DNA from: Marasmius tenuissimus
Taxonomy: Eukaryota > Basidiomycota > Agaricomycetes > Agaricales > Marasmiaceae
NCBI GenBank assembly: GCA_029532415.1
Contig: JAQOTA010000056.1
Coordinates: forward strand, 62,001-126,000
Direction: 5' to 3'
Length of the DNA stretch: 64,000 nt
The notes below the pieces were generated by a model that worked only from the letters and a program-made list of their open reading frames with translations, was not told where the DNA came from and searched no databases. This document shows positions 1-11,254 of the stretch, one piece after another (within the stretch, counting starts at the first letter, position 1; each line of letters opens with the position of its first letter). The position numbers and the translations under genes were made by a program.

Positions 1-533
1 TTTTGACTTTACTTCTGTCTGGAGGATATCGAGCTTGGCTTTTTGCCCTCCTGCTAAAGCTGTTAAACTTTGAGCACGGCGGAGTCTGTGCGAATGATGT
101 CCGCGTGACTTTGCCAGGCGCTCGCGGCGACGTCTGGACATTGAATATAGAGGCGCTGAAAGGGTTTTGCTGGGTTCGATGAAGACCTAAACCTTCAATA
201 CTTGCATCACACTCGAAATGTCCATGGGCACGGCGTTGACGCCGACTCCGTGTGGGTTCTCAGACCGAACTCTCTGGTCCTGCTAGTATCTTGTCGACCC
301 ACTCAATCTAACGCACCAGGTCGTTCGTCGTATGCGTCGGACTAGAACGATTCACGAGTAGAATCGCACCTACGACGGCACAAACCTTCGTCAAGATATC
401 ATGGCTAATACGAGCTGCTATTGAAGCTGTCTGCATCGTCGTCTAGCCAGAGGTAATACTCGCGTTCTGGATTGCCAGGATACCAGCCCCAGTGTCACCG
501 TACCTATGCGTTGCGTACAAGCTAATGATACGG
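1..533. other. No gene seen; copy of the sequence around 11.94-12.6 kb
   Basis: I see no convincing coding sequence. The stretch is a diverged copy of the sequence near 11,940-12,600, which lies upstream of the K'2 gene. Shorter related pieces occur near 26,930-27,090 and 33,440-33,560. It is therefore probably the 5' side of a K' module cut by the window edge. Confidence 0.5.
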
Positions 534-1272
534 AGTAGTCGACTCGGATCCGTGTGTCAAGTGCGTTATACCACTTCATTTGTTCGAAACCTGGAGGTAG
601 CTTGTTCGTCGAGTGTGTAGAAACCCATGTGGAATGCCAGCCTCCCGGGACCCAGGCTTCCTCGATTATGAACTCGATTGACTGACTTTCAGTTCGACGA
701 AGGTCAACCTTAACTTTTGCGACATTGGATGTTCTCGTGAAGTTGGCTTCTTGAGCCACTCGAGTTCGATATCCTGAGAATCGAGCTTGGCAGTCATAAA
801 CCCATGCAACTTTGAATCTAAGGTTTCGTTCCTACTTACTACTCCTACACTACGTATCCGGTAGTGGGTTCTTGCTCAAAATGAAGCATAGCCTCTGGAG
901 AACTTTGGGTCCGAATCGTTCGTGAATACCTTCAACCCCTCGCCTCTAAGGACATTCAGCAGCTTCGACTCCGGAGGTGTTGGAGGTGTATTTGCATGCC
1001 TCTCCCTCGGATCCTCAAGATCGATAAAAATTGTAATCATATACATACCTCGGTAATACGGCGTGCTAGGAAAATGTCAAGGGCCTTAGTACCCGTCGAC
1101 GCAATGTATAGACAAGAAAACACCTGAGCCTTCGTCGCCTTTGAGTTCCATATTCAGTACCAACCTCAACTGTCATTCATATTCAAAGGTACAACGCAAG
1201 ATAAGGTTCTTCCAATCACTACACTATGTTTACACTGCACGGTTCCCCATAGTTCATCAGATCCTTGACCAT

Positions 1273-1757
1273 TCACAGGCTGATGGGAAGGCATCCGATA
1301 GAGATAAGACCGCCTGGAAGAGAATAGTAAGCTAAAGCCACGAAACCAACGCGAAACATGTCGAGCAAATTTACCGTGGCTATTGTCCGAGCAGCACACA
1401 GGTTTCGCGGAACTATAAGCAAAGCACGAATCAGCATAAGCCCCGATACCACGACAGCATAGAGAAATCATGAACTTACCATCCGCCATTGCCACCACCA
1501 ATAACAGTGATCGGGCTGCACTGAAGACCGACGCCGACGTTGACATCCTGGACGACGATACCGAGCAGGCCAATAAGGAGGGCCGAAACAGGATCCTTAG
1601 CGGTCGTGACTTTGTTGCAGCACTGAATAGGGCCAGTGTTGCAGTTTCCGCCAGTGCTTCCCCCGCCACCTCCGCCACCGCCAGTGCGGGAGACGAGAGG
1701 TGTGGCGACCGCAAGGGTAGTGAGAGTAGAGAGAGCAAAGAACTTGTTGAAGAGCAT
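1273..1757 (-). CDS. Class I hydrophobin HYD1
   Basis: Small secreted amphipathic protein of the kind that self-assembles at hypha-air interfaces. Exons are 1757-1480, 1412-1375 and 1313-1273, with introns of 67 and 61 nt (GT..AG), giving 118 residues. Residues 1-19 form a signal peptide. A run of eight glycines follows (26-33), then eight cysteines at 39, 46, 47, 80, 93, 99, 100 and 113 in the C-CC-C-C-CC-C order that defines the family. Cysteine 5 has its codon split by intron 1. The start is fixed by the signal peptide and by the same ATG in the paralogues. A TATA-like ATATAAAAG lies about 75 bases upstream. The protein is nearly identical to HYD2. The domain order, cysteine pattern and splice phases are seen directly; the coat role is known for the family. 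Confidence 0.93.
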
Positions 1758-1830
1758 GCTGATTGAGAAGGGTGCTTGAACAGACGACTGCAGGAGTGTT
1801 CGAGTGAAGAATGAGAGGCGTTTCGACCGG

Positions 1831-1840
1831 GCTTTTATAT
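1831..1840 (-). promoter_or_regulatory. TATA box of HYD1
   Basis: Read on the minus strand this is ATATAAAAGC, about 75 bases before the HYD1 start codon. HYD2 (TATAAATG, near 5676-5683) and HYD4 (TATAAAAACC, near 37552-37561) keep a TATA element at the same place. In the dead HYD3 the site has become ATACGAAAGC. Confidence 0.6.
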
Positions 1841-1880
1841 GTGTTTGTGAACGTGCACTCCGGGGATTCTGGGAATGGGC

Positions 1881-2239
1881 GTCTGGTCCCCCGTGAGTCG
1901 TGACGAATTAAAGTGGGGCTCTTGTCAAGTCAAGAGTACGTGCGGGTACCTGAGAAAGCGTATACGACAGCGCGAGCACATAGTCAGAGTCAATGAGTTG
2001 TTGAGGATTGTCATGGATAGGAGGAATGTTCCCAGAGTTCAACAGCACCCAAAGGTGAGCTTGTAGATATGGAAACGTGCTTCAGTTTGTCGAAGGCCAC
2101 CAGTATTAGTATACTGTGTAGTCACAGAATCCCAAAGGACCCAGACCAACCTCGATATTGCTGGATTTCATTTCATCTCGAGATGGGACGTGCCTGTGAC
2201 GATTCGTCAGTCAACCTCCAAGCTTTACAACCTCAGAAA
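1881..2239. other. HYD1 upstream region, no gene
   Basis: No coding signal found. It is conserved with the region upstream of HYD2 (5,724-6,190), where an extra stretch near 5,875-6,010 is present that is missing here. Probably hydrophobin promoter and spacer. Confidence 0.4.
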
Positions 2240-3960
2240 TGAAAACGTACCTGAGGCATCGTATGACGATTTATGAAAGCCATAGACATACCCCTAAAGT
2301 TTCTGAGTTTGGGGTGGGGTACAGATACCTCATCCCAAGTTGTCGGAATTAGCACAAGCATGCGGTTCTATCCAAGAGTGTTTTTCGTGTCAGGGAATGT
2401 CAACTGAGGATATGTAGTGGCTTTGATTACGGCGGTTCACGAGAGCTTGCGAGGATTTCGCCACGACCCTTATAGGCATTCGACAATTGGAGTTGTGATT
2501 GGTGCTATGACTATGCGCTCGATCGCGGCTTGGTAGCACATGAATGATCTCGAAATGAAGAATGAGCACGGTTGTGGCAAGGTTCAAGGAGAGCCAGTGA
2601 GCGTCGATGTCGTATTAAGTCGAGCCATAGAATCGATCGGAGGCTAAATGTGCAATTTTTGCATTCGGGCTTGCTGAGTCGAACTCCCCCAAAGCTCGGT
2701 GATGGGATAGGTTGGTGAAAGAAGTAGTAGCCTACTCAGATGAGAGGGCTCTACGTCGTGGAATATGAACATCGGGATTACGAGGTGTGAGGAGACGGTG
2801 ACTCGACCGTTAGGCCATGGCCCCTGTTTTCTCAACGCCAGATCCCGCTTGAGTTACTCTTGAGTCAAGTATAGATTCAACCCACAATACGTGCTGAATG
2901 GCTCTCTATCCCCGGAGAATGGCAAAGTTTGGAGTGATCATTCCAGCGCTCCCTTGACTTGACCTTTTTAGATACGCTGAAGAGATCTCACGATCAAGAA
3001 CAAACTGGTAGACCGAAAGCAGAACTACGATGCTCGGTAACCTTGTAAAGGCCAAATCCGTCCTAATTTCACGGCCTTGGTTTGGTCGATTCCTCATGCA
3101 TATGGCCAGATGCATGTGTGAGTCATCGCGGGAGCAGGCATGACTTCTCCCAAGTGACCGTAGAGATTCTTGCACCAGGTTAGAGTGGGTCGATGCAAGT
3201 CCGAGACAAATACAAGTACGAGGGAGATTCCTCCAGAGACAGCCCCCCAGAGTGTGTCGTTTCGAGCATTATAGTTCTGTCCCGTTGAACTTCGTATACA
3301 CCGGGCGGGACGTTTAGATTTCGACGGCGTCCTATTCATAATTGGGGCCATCGATGTAGTTCTCCATTTGATGCCGGCTTGAAGGCTGCAAGAGGGGTTG
3401 ACGAGGTGATGAAGACAAGAATACTGTGGTGCAGTATTGCAAAATGTGATTGCATTGAGGACGAGGAGAACTGCTGAGTAAGGAGCTTCGAGAAAGTTGC
3501 GAGCGACGCGCGCGAGGAAGAATGATATGAACTCGAGAGCATTGTGTGGTTTTGACGAACAAGAAGTACCGACCTCACGAGACGCCGATGGAGTTTTGCT
3601 AGATCGCAGCCCAATGTCAGGTCCTTGCTGCCGACTCTGCCCTCTCCCTCAGCCTTCCGATTCCTCCCACTTGACCCAAACCCATGCACCCTTCGTCAAC
3701 GAGACCCCCATATACCAGTGACCGCATATAAGGGAGAAGCTTCGCACGGCGAGATCGTAGTCATGGACGAGGCCACAGGCAGGCGTAAAGGTAAAATAAT
3801 AATAATACAGGAACGTCGGGCCCAGACACACTGTAACGGGCCTACGATGCGTCGTCAGAGAAAAGAAGAAAAAAGGGGAGAACGGAACCCCATATGCATA
3901 CGCGCAATAGAACGCAAAACCCATAGTATTGAAAATAATCGCTTCGTCGTTAGCCATTTC
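2240..3960 (-). other. Block X1: repeated block, possible decayed membrane-protein gene
   Basis: I do not recognise a gene here. On the minus strand there are short open stretches with hydrophobic segments, such as FAILHHSILVFITSSTPLAA near 3,380-3,450 and HLVIPMFIFHDVEPSHLSRL near 2,720-2,790. They recur in copies X2-X6, but reading frames shift between copies and I could not find splice sites whose phases agree across them. Each X block lies between a hydrophobin and the K promoter region. It may be an old multi-exon membrane gene that has decayed, a non-coding RNA locus or simply spacer. The conservation between blocks may reflect duplication only. Confidence 0.35.
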
Positions 3961-5115
3961 TTGAGCATCGAGATGACCCCATTACGTGCCTAGTAGGTGA
4001 CGCTCGCCGAGCAAGGGCGGGTCGATGATTTTAATAGGTGGGTCGTTGGTTGTTGATCGTAGTGGCGGGGGTGTTATAAAATGCGAATGAAGCCTTGGAG
4101 CCTGGCATAGGTAGGTTTCCGACGAGCGAGCTGACCATGATCGTCAGTATCGATAAACCAAGTGTCGAACATGGTGGTGGAGATAGTGGGGACTGGGAGG
4201 TTGTGACGAGGCGTGACGCTAGCCTACTAACTCAGCTACAGGGGTTTTTCAAGTCCATTACGCTGATATCATTACCGAAGGAGGCCACACAGTAGCATGC
4301 GCAACACACGGGAGGCGAAAGAGAACGATAAAATATATGTTATTTTTTCACCAGCGTGTACGTACACTGTACCTGGCGAAGTACTCGACTCGGACCCGCG
4401 TCTCAAGTGCGCTATATCACTTCATTTGTTTGAAGCCTGGGGGTAGCTCGCTCATCGGGTGTGTAGAAACCCATGTGGAATTCTAGCCTCCCGGGACTCG
4501 GGCTTCCTCAATTCTGAACTCGATTGACCGACTTTCAGTTAGACGAAGGTCGCCCTCAACTTTTGTGACATTGGATGTTCTCGTGTTGGCTTCTTGAGCC
4601 ACTCGAGTTCGATATACCGAGAATTGAGCTCGGCAGTCGTACACCGATGTAATGAATCTAAGGTGTCGTTCTTACTTACTACTCCTACACTACGTATCCG
4701 GTAGTAGACTCTTGCTCAAAATGAAGCATAACCTCTGGAGAACTTTGGGTTCGAATCGTTCGTGAATACCTTCAACCCCTCGCCTCTAAGGACATTCAGC
4801 AGCTTCGACTCCGGAGGTGTTGGGGGTGTATTTGCATGCCTCTCCCTCGGATCCTCAAGATCGATAAAAATTGTAATCATATACATACCTCGGCAATACG
4901 GCGTGCTAGGAAAACGCAAAGAGGGCCCTTAGTAGCCGTCAACGTAATGTATAGACAAGAAAACACCTGAGCCTTCGTCGCCTTTGAGTTCCATATTCAG
5001 TACCAACCTCAACTGTCATTCATATTCAAAGGTACAACGCAAGATAAGGTTCTTCCAATCACTACACTATGTTTACACTGCATGGTTCCCCATAGTTCAT
5101 CAGATCCTTGACCAT

Positions 5116-5600
5116 TCACAGGCTGACGGGAACGCATCCGACAGAGATAAGACCGCCTAGAAGAGAACAGTAAGCGGGAGCCACAAAATCAACGCGAAAC
5201 ATGTCGAGCAAATTTACCGTGGCTATTGTCCGAGCAGCACACAGGTTTCGCGGAACTATAAGCAAAGCACGAATCAGCATAAGCCCCGATACTACGACAG
5301 CATAGAGAAATCATGAACTTACCATCCGCCATTGCCACCACCAATAACAGTGATCGGGCTGCACGTAAGGCCAACGCCGACGTTGACGTCCTGGATGACA
5401 ATACCGAGCAAACCAATAAGGAGGGCCGAAACAGGATCCTTAGCGGTCGTGACTTTGTTGCAGCACTGAATAGGTCCAGTGTTGCAGTTTCCGCCAGTGC
5501 TTCCCCCACCACCTCCGCCACCGCCAGTGCGGGAGACGAGAGGTGTGGCGACCGCGAGGGTAGTGAGAGTAGAGAGAGCAAAGAACTTGTTGAAGAGCAT
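5116..5600 (-). CDS. Class I hydrophobin HYD2
   Basis: Tandem twin of HYD1. Exons are 5600-5323, 5255-5218 and 5156-5116, giving 118 residues. It has the same signal peptide, the same eight-glycine run and all eight hydrophobin cysteines. Differences from HYD1 include I for V near residue 69, T for Q at 79, and V for I or L at three positions near the C-terminus. The second intron ends in CTAG rather than CCAG. A TATA-like TATAAATG lies near 5676-5683. Secreted wall or surface protein by family. Confidence 0.93.
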
Positions 5601-6189
5601 GCTGATTGAGAAGGGTGCTTGAACAGACGACTGCAGGAGTGTTCGAGTGAAGAATGAGAGGCGTTTCGACCGGGCATTTATACGTTTTCGTGAACGTGCA
5701 CTCCGGGGATTCTGGGAACGGGCGTCTGGTCCCCCGTGAGTCGTGACGAATTAAAGTGGGGCTCTTGTCAAGTCAAGAGTACGTGCGGGTACCTGAGAAA
5801 GCGCGTATGACAGTGCGAGCACATAGTCAGAGTCAATGAGTTGTTGAGGATTGGGATAGACAGGAGGAATATTCCCAGACTCAACTCTGGGACCCAAAGT
5901 TCAACAGCTCCCAAACGATGGGGACGCAAATCTCATTTTGGGCACTGAACGGGCGGAACATGGGAGGGCTTGGAAGTCTCTTGACGCTGGAGACATCTCA
6001 ACAATCGAAAGGTGAGCTTGTAGATATGGAAACGTGCTTCAGTTTGTCGAAGGCCACCAGTATTAGTATACTGTGTCGTCACAGAATCCCAAAAGACACA
6101 GACCAACCTCGATATTGCTGGACTTCATTTCATCTCGAGATGGGACGTGCCTGTGACGATTCGTCAGTCAACCTCCAAGATTTACAACC

Positions 6190-7900
6190 TCAGAAATGAA
6201 AACGTACCTGAGGCATCGTATGACGATTCATGAAAGCCACAGACATACCCCTAAAGTCTTTGGGTTTGGGGTGGGGTACAGATACCTCATCCCGAGTCCC
6301 AGCGACGTCGGAATTAGCAGAAGCATGCGGCTCTATCCGAGAGTGTTTTTTATGTCGGGAATGTCAACTGAGAGTTTGTAGTGGCTTTGATTGCGGCGGT
6401 TCACGAGAGCTTGCGAGGATTTCGCCACGACCGTCATAGGCACTTGAGATCTGGAGTTGGAACTGGTGCCATGAGTATGCGCTGGGTCGCGACTTGGGAA
6501 GTAGCACATGATTTATTCTGGGATGAAGAATGAGCACGGTTGTGGCAATGTTCAAGGGGAGCCGGCGGTGAGTGTCGGTGTCGTGTTGAGTCGGGCATGG
6601 AATCAAGAGGCTAAATGTGCAATTTGCATTCGGGCTTGCTGAGATGAACTACCTCAAAGCTCGGCGGTGTAATAGGTAGGTGAAAGCAGTGGTGGCGTGC
6701 TCAGATGAGAGGGTTCTACGTCGTGGAAGATGAACCCCGGGATTACGAGGTGTGAGGAGACGGTGACTCGACCGTTGGGCCATGACCCCTGTTTTCTCGA
6801 GGATAGATCCCGCTTGATTTACTCAAGAGTCAAGTATAGTATAAATTCAGCCCGCAGTAAGTGCTGAATAGCTCCCTATCCCCGGAAGATGGCAAAGTTT
6901 GGAGCGACCGTTCCAGCGTTCCTTGACTTAACCTTTTTCAGATACGCTGAAGAAATGTGACAATCAAGAACGTACTGATGGACCGAAAGCAAAGCTACGA
7001 TGCTTGATAAGTTTGTAAAGGCCGAATCCGCCATAGTTTTACGGTCTTGGTTTGGTCGATTCCTCATGGTCAGATGCATATGTGAGTCATCAAGAAAAGG
7101 CATGACTTCCCCCGAGTGACCGCAGAGATTCTCACACCAGGCGAGAGTAGGTCGATGCTAGTCCGAGGCGACTACAAGTGCGAGAGAAACTCCTCCAGAG
7201 ACAGCCCCCAGAGCGTGACGCTTCAAGCATCACAGTCATGTTCCCCGTTGAACTTCGTACACATCGAGCGAGACGTTTAGAGTTCGACATTGTTCTATTC
7301 ATGATTGGGACCATCGATGTTGTTCTCGGTTCGATTATGGCCTGGAGATTACGAGTGGTCGGCGAAGAAGGAAGACAAAATTCCGTGATGCAGTATTGCA
7401 AACTGTGAGCACATTGAGGAGAACGAGCGAGTAAGGAGCGTCGAGAAAATTGCGGGCGACACGCGAGAGGAAGAGTGATGTGAACTCGAGAGCATTGTGT
7501 GGTTTTGACGAACAGGAAGAACCGACCTCGCGAGACGTCGATGGAGTTTTGCCATATCACAGCCCAACGTCAAGTCCTTGCCGTCGACTCTGCCCTCTCC
7601 CTCCTTCCGATTCCTCTCACTTGACCTAAGCCCACGTACTCTTCGTCAACGATGCCCCCATATGCCAGTAACCGCATATAAGGGAGAGTCTTCGCACAGC
7701 GAGATCGTAGTCATGGACGAGGCCACAGGCAGGTGTAAAGATAAAAAAAATATAATCAGGAACGTCGGGCCCAGACATACTGTAACGGGCCTACAATGCA
7801 CCATCAGAAAAAAGAAATGAAAAAAAGAGGGGGAGAACGGAACCCCATACGCGCGATAGAGCGCAAAATCCGTAGTATTGAAAACAAAAAATAATTGCTT
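6190..7900 (-). other. Block X2
   Basis: Second copy of block X, very close to X1 but with indels that change the open frames. One frame keeps VKTTQCSRVHITLPLACR near 7,480-7,530, which is also legible in X1. No consistent coding model was found. Confidence 0.35.
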
Positions 7901-8565
7901 CGTCGTCACCCATTTCTCGAGCAACGAGATGGTCCGATTCCGAGCCTAGTAGGTGACGGTCGCTGAGCAAGGACGGGTCGATGATTTGGATAGGTGGGTC
8001 GTTGGTCGTAGCGGGGGGTGTTATAAAATGCGAGTGAAGCCTTGGAGAATGGCATAGGTAGTTTTCCGAACGAGCTGGCCTTGATCGTCAGTATCGATAA
8101 ACTAAGAGTCGAACATGGTGGTGGGGACTGGGAGGTTGTGACGAGGCGTGACGCTAGCTGCCTACTAACTCAGCTACAGGGGTTTTCAAATCACCTACGC
8201 CAATATCATTACCGAAGGAGGGCACACAGTAGCATGCGCAACACACGAGGGCGAGAGAGAGACAACGATAAAATATATGTTATTATTTCACCAGCGTCTA
8301 CGTACACTGTACATGGCGTTAACGACAAAGAAGACATGTGACACAAAAGACGCCTGCAACACCCTCGAAAGCTCGTCGAGCTCGACAGTGAACCTTGCTC
8401 ACGTCGACCTGAGCACCTGAAAGCACTCGTTATCGACCTCCAGATATCTAATTCGGTAAGAGATCCAGCTAAAAAGCCCGAGCGATCGCAACTGACAACC
8501 CCAGACGCATTTTGATATTGAAGCCCTACACCCTCAGTTCCAGCTCGAAGCATATCCGCCATATA

Positions 8566-9173
8566 ATGCCAGCGCTGACACTCGAATCATCCGTTTTTGA
8601 GGTAGCTGAGAGGGTTGAGGCGTCCAGTAACTCTGGTGGCGGTCTCTTGGCCAAATTGGCGTTGATCGGAGTGCTGGTCGTCGCTACTGCGGTAGCGGCC
8701 AAAAAGTGGTTCTTCCCCTACGCCGTCGAGGATTTGGAGGAATTAGTGAAGAGTATTGACGACTTGATCAAGAAAAATATGGATTTTGAGTGGAATTTGC
8801 TGGGAGATTCCGCGAGGAAATTTAGGTGTAGGCTTCAGAGGTGAGTGGGGTGGTGCGTACCTTGTCGCCAAACTAACTGACTTCTGCCTCTCAAATCTCT
8901 GCAAAACCTCATCGTACGCCCAAAAACAATCATTTGGATGTACTCAATGACCAACTTGGACCGAAAATAGATGTAACGAAGAGGTGCGCCAGATCAAGAT
9001 GAGGGGTATCGCCGAGCCGGACAGGACAAGAGTTCTGGCTTGGATGGTCTTCCAATGGCGTCAGTTGAAGCGCGTGAACGCTTGCCGTGTGTTGCTATCG
9101 CAGTTGAAGTACAATTTGATGGTGAGTGAGTTTGTCCCTACCTAATGGTGAAAGAATTCAGAGAAATATTTGA
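8566..9173 (+). CDS. K2: small single-pass membrane protein (KKWFFPY family)
   Basis: I do not recognise the family. Exons are 8566-8840, 8971-9121 and 9162-9173, with introns of 130 and 40 nt, giving 145 residues. Residues 1-28 are polar. Residues 29-45 form one hydrophobic membrane segment, followed at 46-52 by KKWFFPY. The rest is charged and helical (VEDLEELVKSIDDLIKKN; then EEVRQIKMRG and FQWRQLKRVNAC), suggesting a cytoplasmic coiled or bundled tail. Exon lengths of 275 and 151 nt are identical in K3, K5, K'2 and K'3, which strongly supports the model. The start MPAL is conserved as MPAL or MPVL in K3-K5. The last exon adds only RNI before a stop, whereas K3 reads on. The downstream sequence stays similar between K2 and K3, so the true C-terminus is uncertain. 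Confidence 0.7.
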
Positions 9174-9774
9174 TATAGCTCGAAATCGAAGAGAGAGAAC
9201 GTACCTTCCGTACAAGAGGATCGCCCTTGTCTACGAGGGTGTGATGCCATACAGCTGGCCGCCACTTGCCAAGGTGTTGACCAACGTCGTCGCGCACCAC
9301 GCTCGTCATTCACCACCGCTACCGTCTGCTTTCCACTGCTATCTCCGCCTCGAATGCTCTGTTTCTATGCTCTGTTTCTGCTATCCACTGGCCTCCAATA
9401 CCTGCTCGCGTTACTTGATAATAATTTACCTGCATTGCTGTGTCCAACGACCCAGGAAACGTGAACGAGGAGACCGCAATGCAAACGAGAGATTGAACCC
9501 ACCACAATGACCACAATACCGATTGGTTGTTTTCTGAGCAGTCTGCGACCGCATCGGCCCCGAGCTAACAAATCTGACGGCCATCGAGTACAGTAAGTCA
9601 ACAGCGTCGAGGGAGAAGAGAAAAGACAGCCGCACCGTTGGCAGTGAAGATGCCACTACACACGTTGCTGAATCAGAGGGGCGTTGAGTAGCCTCCTTAA
9701 AAACTTGTTCGCCTCTCTGAGCGATTTGCAAAGTATGAGCTGGCGGAAGGGTGAGTGGGAGTAGGAAAGGGAAA

Positions 9775-10415
9775 AATTGAAGACGTACCGCCCGATTGAG
9801 AGTATGAATGACGAGCATCGAAGCGGTGGACAATAGCATGGCAGTTGTTTTGTAGAGAGTTGAGAGAGGGCTGCGTGTTGAGGACAATATCATAGCTGCA
9901 GCAACGAGAATGCGAGCTGAATACAAGTGGATATTGACAAAAGCGGAAGTGAGGAAGGGGTATTTGGGGTCCCACCAGTTGACTCGTTACACCCCTGTGC
10001 TTGTCCGATCACGCCGCTTGACATTGATGGGATGAAGGGTGATGGTCTCCCACCGTTTGAATTGGTATCTCTTAGGCGCCAACTGTATGAGTTTGGAACC
10101 AATGTTCGGGGCGCCTAAGAGATACCAATTCAAACGGTGGGAGACCATCACCCTTCATCCCATCAATGTCAAGCGGCGTGATCGGACAAGCACAGGGGTG
10201 TAACGAGTCAACTGGTGGGACCCCAAATACCCCTTCCTCACTTCCGCTTTTGTCAATATCCACTTGTATTCAGCTCGCATTCTCGTTGCTGCAGCTATGA
10301 TATTGTCCTCAACACGCAGCCCTCTCTCAACTCTCTACAAAACAACTGCCATGCTATTGTCCACCGCTTTGACGCTCAAGATTCAGACTCTCAAGCGGGC
10401 GGTACGTCTTCAATT
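9775..10415. repeat. Foldback: 306-bp inverted repeat with 29-nt spacer
   Basis: The left arm 9775-10080 and right arm 10110-10415 are reverse complements. About 260 bp on each side of the 29-nt spacer (9821-10080 and 10110-10369) appear identical, and the outer 46 bp have some mismatches. The arms carry the motif GGTATTTGGGGTCCCA. A diverged foldback with the same motif sits at the same place between K3 and K'3 (25067-25260). The transcript of either strand would form a long hairpin. It lies between the convergent genes K2 and K'2. Confidence 0.9.
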
Positions 10416-10424
10416 ACTCACCCC

Positions 10425-10800
10425 AGCAGAATGTGGAGATTCGATGACAATGCAGCTCAAAGTACGACACGGTGTACAACGGTACTCTGCCCGAAGTAAG
10501 TCGTTATTGTCTTCGTCAATCGTTTATCATTCTTGTTACTTGGCGAAAATCTAGAGGCCAGCGGCTGCACGTTCCTTCGGGTTTGTGTCATCAACATTTC
10601 AAGAGTCTCAAATGCGTCTTCATCGTCGTCGTTTATAATCCTGCAAGCCAAGGCTGACTGCGTGCTCTCAACCTTTGATGGGGAATTACGTCGGGTGCCT
10701 TTCAAAGTATGCGATCCTTCAACACTACAGCTCCAGCGAACCAGCACTTGGCGATCATGCAAGGATATAGCATACAGCTGTAGGTTGTGAAGTCTTTCCC
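10425..10800 (+). other. Conserved block, possible exons of a secreted protein
   Basis: This aligns with 25,430-25,790. The second copy reads QCSSEGDTVCNGTLPTN before a plausible GTAAGT donor. Here the same place reads QCSSKYDTVYNGTLPE, with one of the two cysteines lost. Further pieces (GQRLQFSSSSW in the other copy) follow after possible introns. I could not close a full model in either copy, so this may be a relic of a small secreted-protein gene. Confidence 0.25.
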
Positions 10801-11254
10801 GATAGTTTGCAGGTGCGCGAGGAGTCTTTGGATGAGCTGTGACGAGATGCGGTACCCATCCTCGGACGTTTGTGCTCGCGTCGGTCCATTCCCCTCCGAA
10901 AACAAATGAAGCGATGGTCGAAGCATTACTGTTGACGAGCGTCATCAGGTACGTGTCATAGCTCTTGCTCTTGACCTGGTGAATCAATGCTGATCTCATT
11001 CTGCTCTGTTAAAAGGCAAAGAAAAGATCATTAATTGAAGGCGTGCAAATCGACAAGGATACAGCTTTAGTGAAGCAGAATTAGATGCCGTTGAATGGAC
11101 GGTGCGAAAACCAGGAGGGGTTGGCGGTGAACGGTGCTCGTCGACACCTGCAGCGGATATGCGGCACCTGACTCGGACGTTAGGCTGGATATTGCAGTAA
11201 GTCATCCCTGCGTTGGTTCACCTCTATCTGAAAACAAAAGGTCGCAATAGACCG

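Larger units (their letters stand above)
534..4379. repeat. Tandem duplication, unit 1 (HYD1 + X1)
   Basis: This unit aligns nearly end to end with 4380-8318 at an offset of about 3,845 bases, with a few substitutions and small indels per line. It holds hydrophobin 1, block X1 and the start of the K promoter region, but no K gene. Its right end, in the TGTAC(C/A)TGGCG region, passes directly into AAGTACTCGACTCGG, the left end of unit 2. That layout is expected of unequal exchange between module copies. Confidence 0.85.
4380..8318. repeat. Tandem duplication, unit 2 (HYD2 + X2)
   Basis: Second unit of the tandem duplication described for 534-4379. Unlike unit 1, its right end runs on into a K gene (K2). 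Unit 1 thus looks like a copy whose K gene was lost when the exchange joined the K promoter to the next unit. Confidence 0.85.

Noticed and set aside
1166..1738. 190-codon minus-strand frame over HYD1
   Set aside because: It is the alternative frame of HYD1 running through both introns; the eight-cysteine spliced product is far better supported.
9145..9510. 121-codon plus-strand frame after K2, similar in K3
   Set aside because: Not called as a separate gene. It is K exon 3 sequence read on, and similarity between K2 and K3 may only reflect duplication. Kept as uncertainty about the K C-terminus.
10072..10263. 63-codon frames on both arms of the foldback
   Set aside because: Identical because the arms are inverted copies; no splice or homology support as genes.
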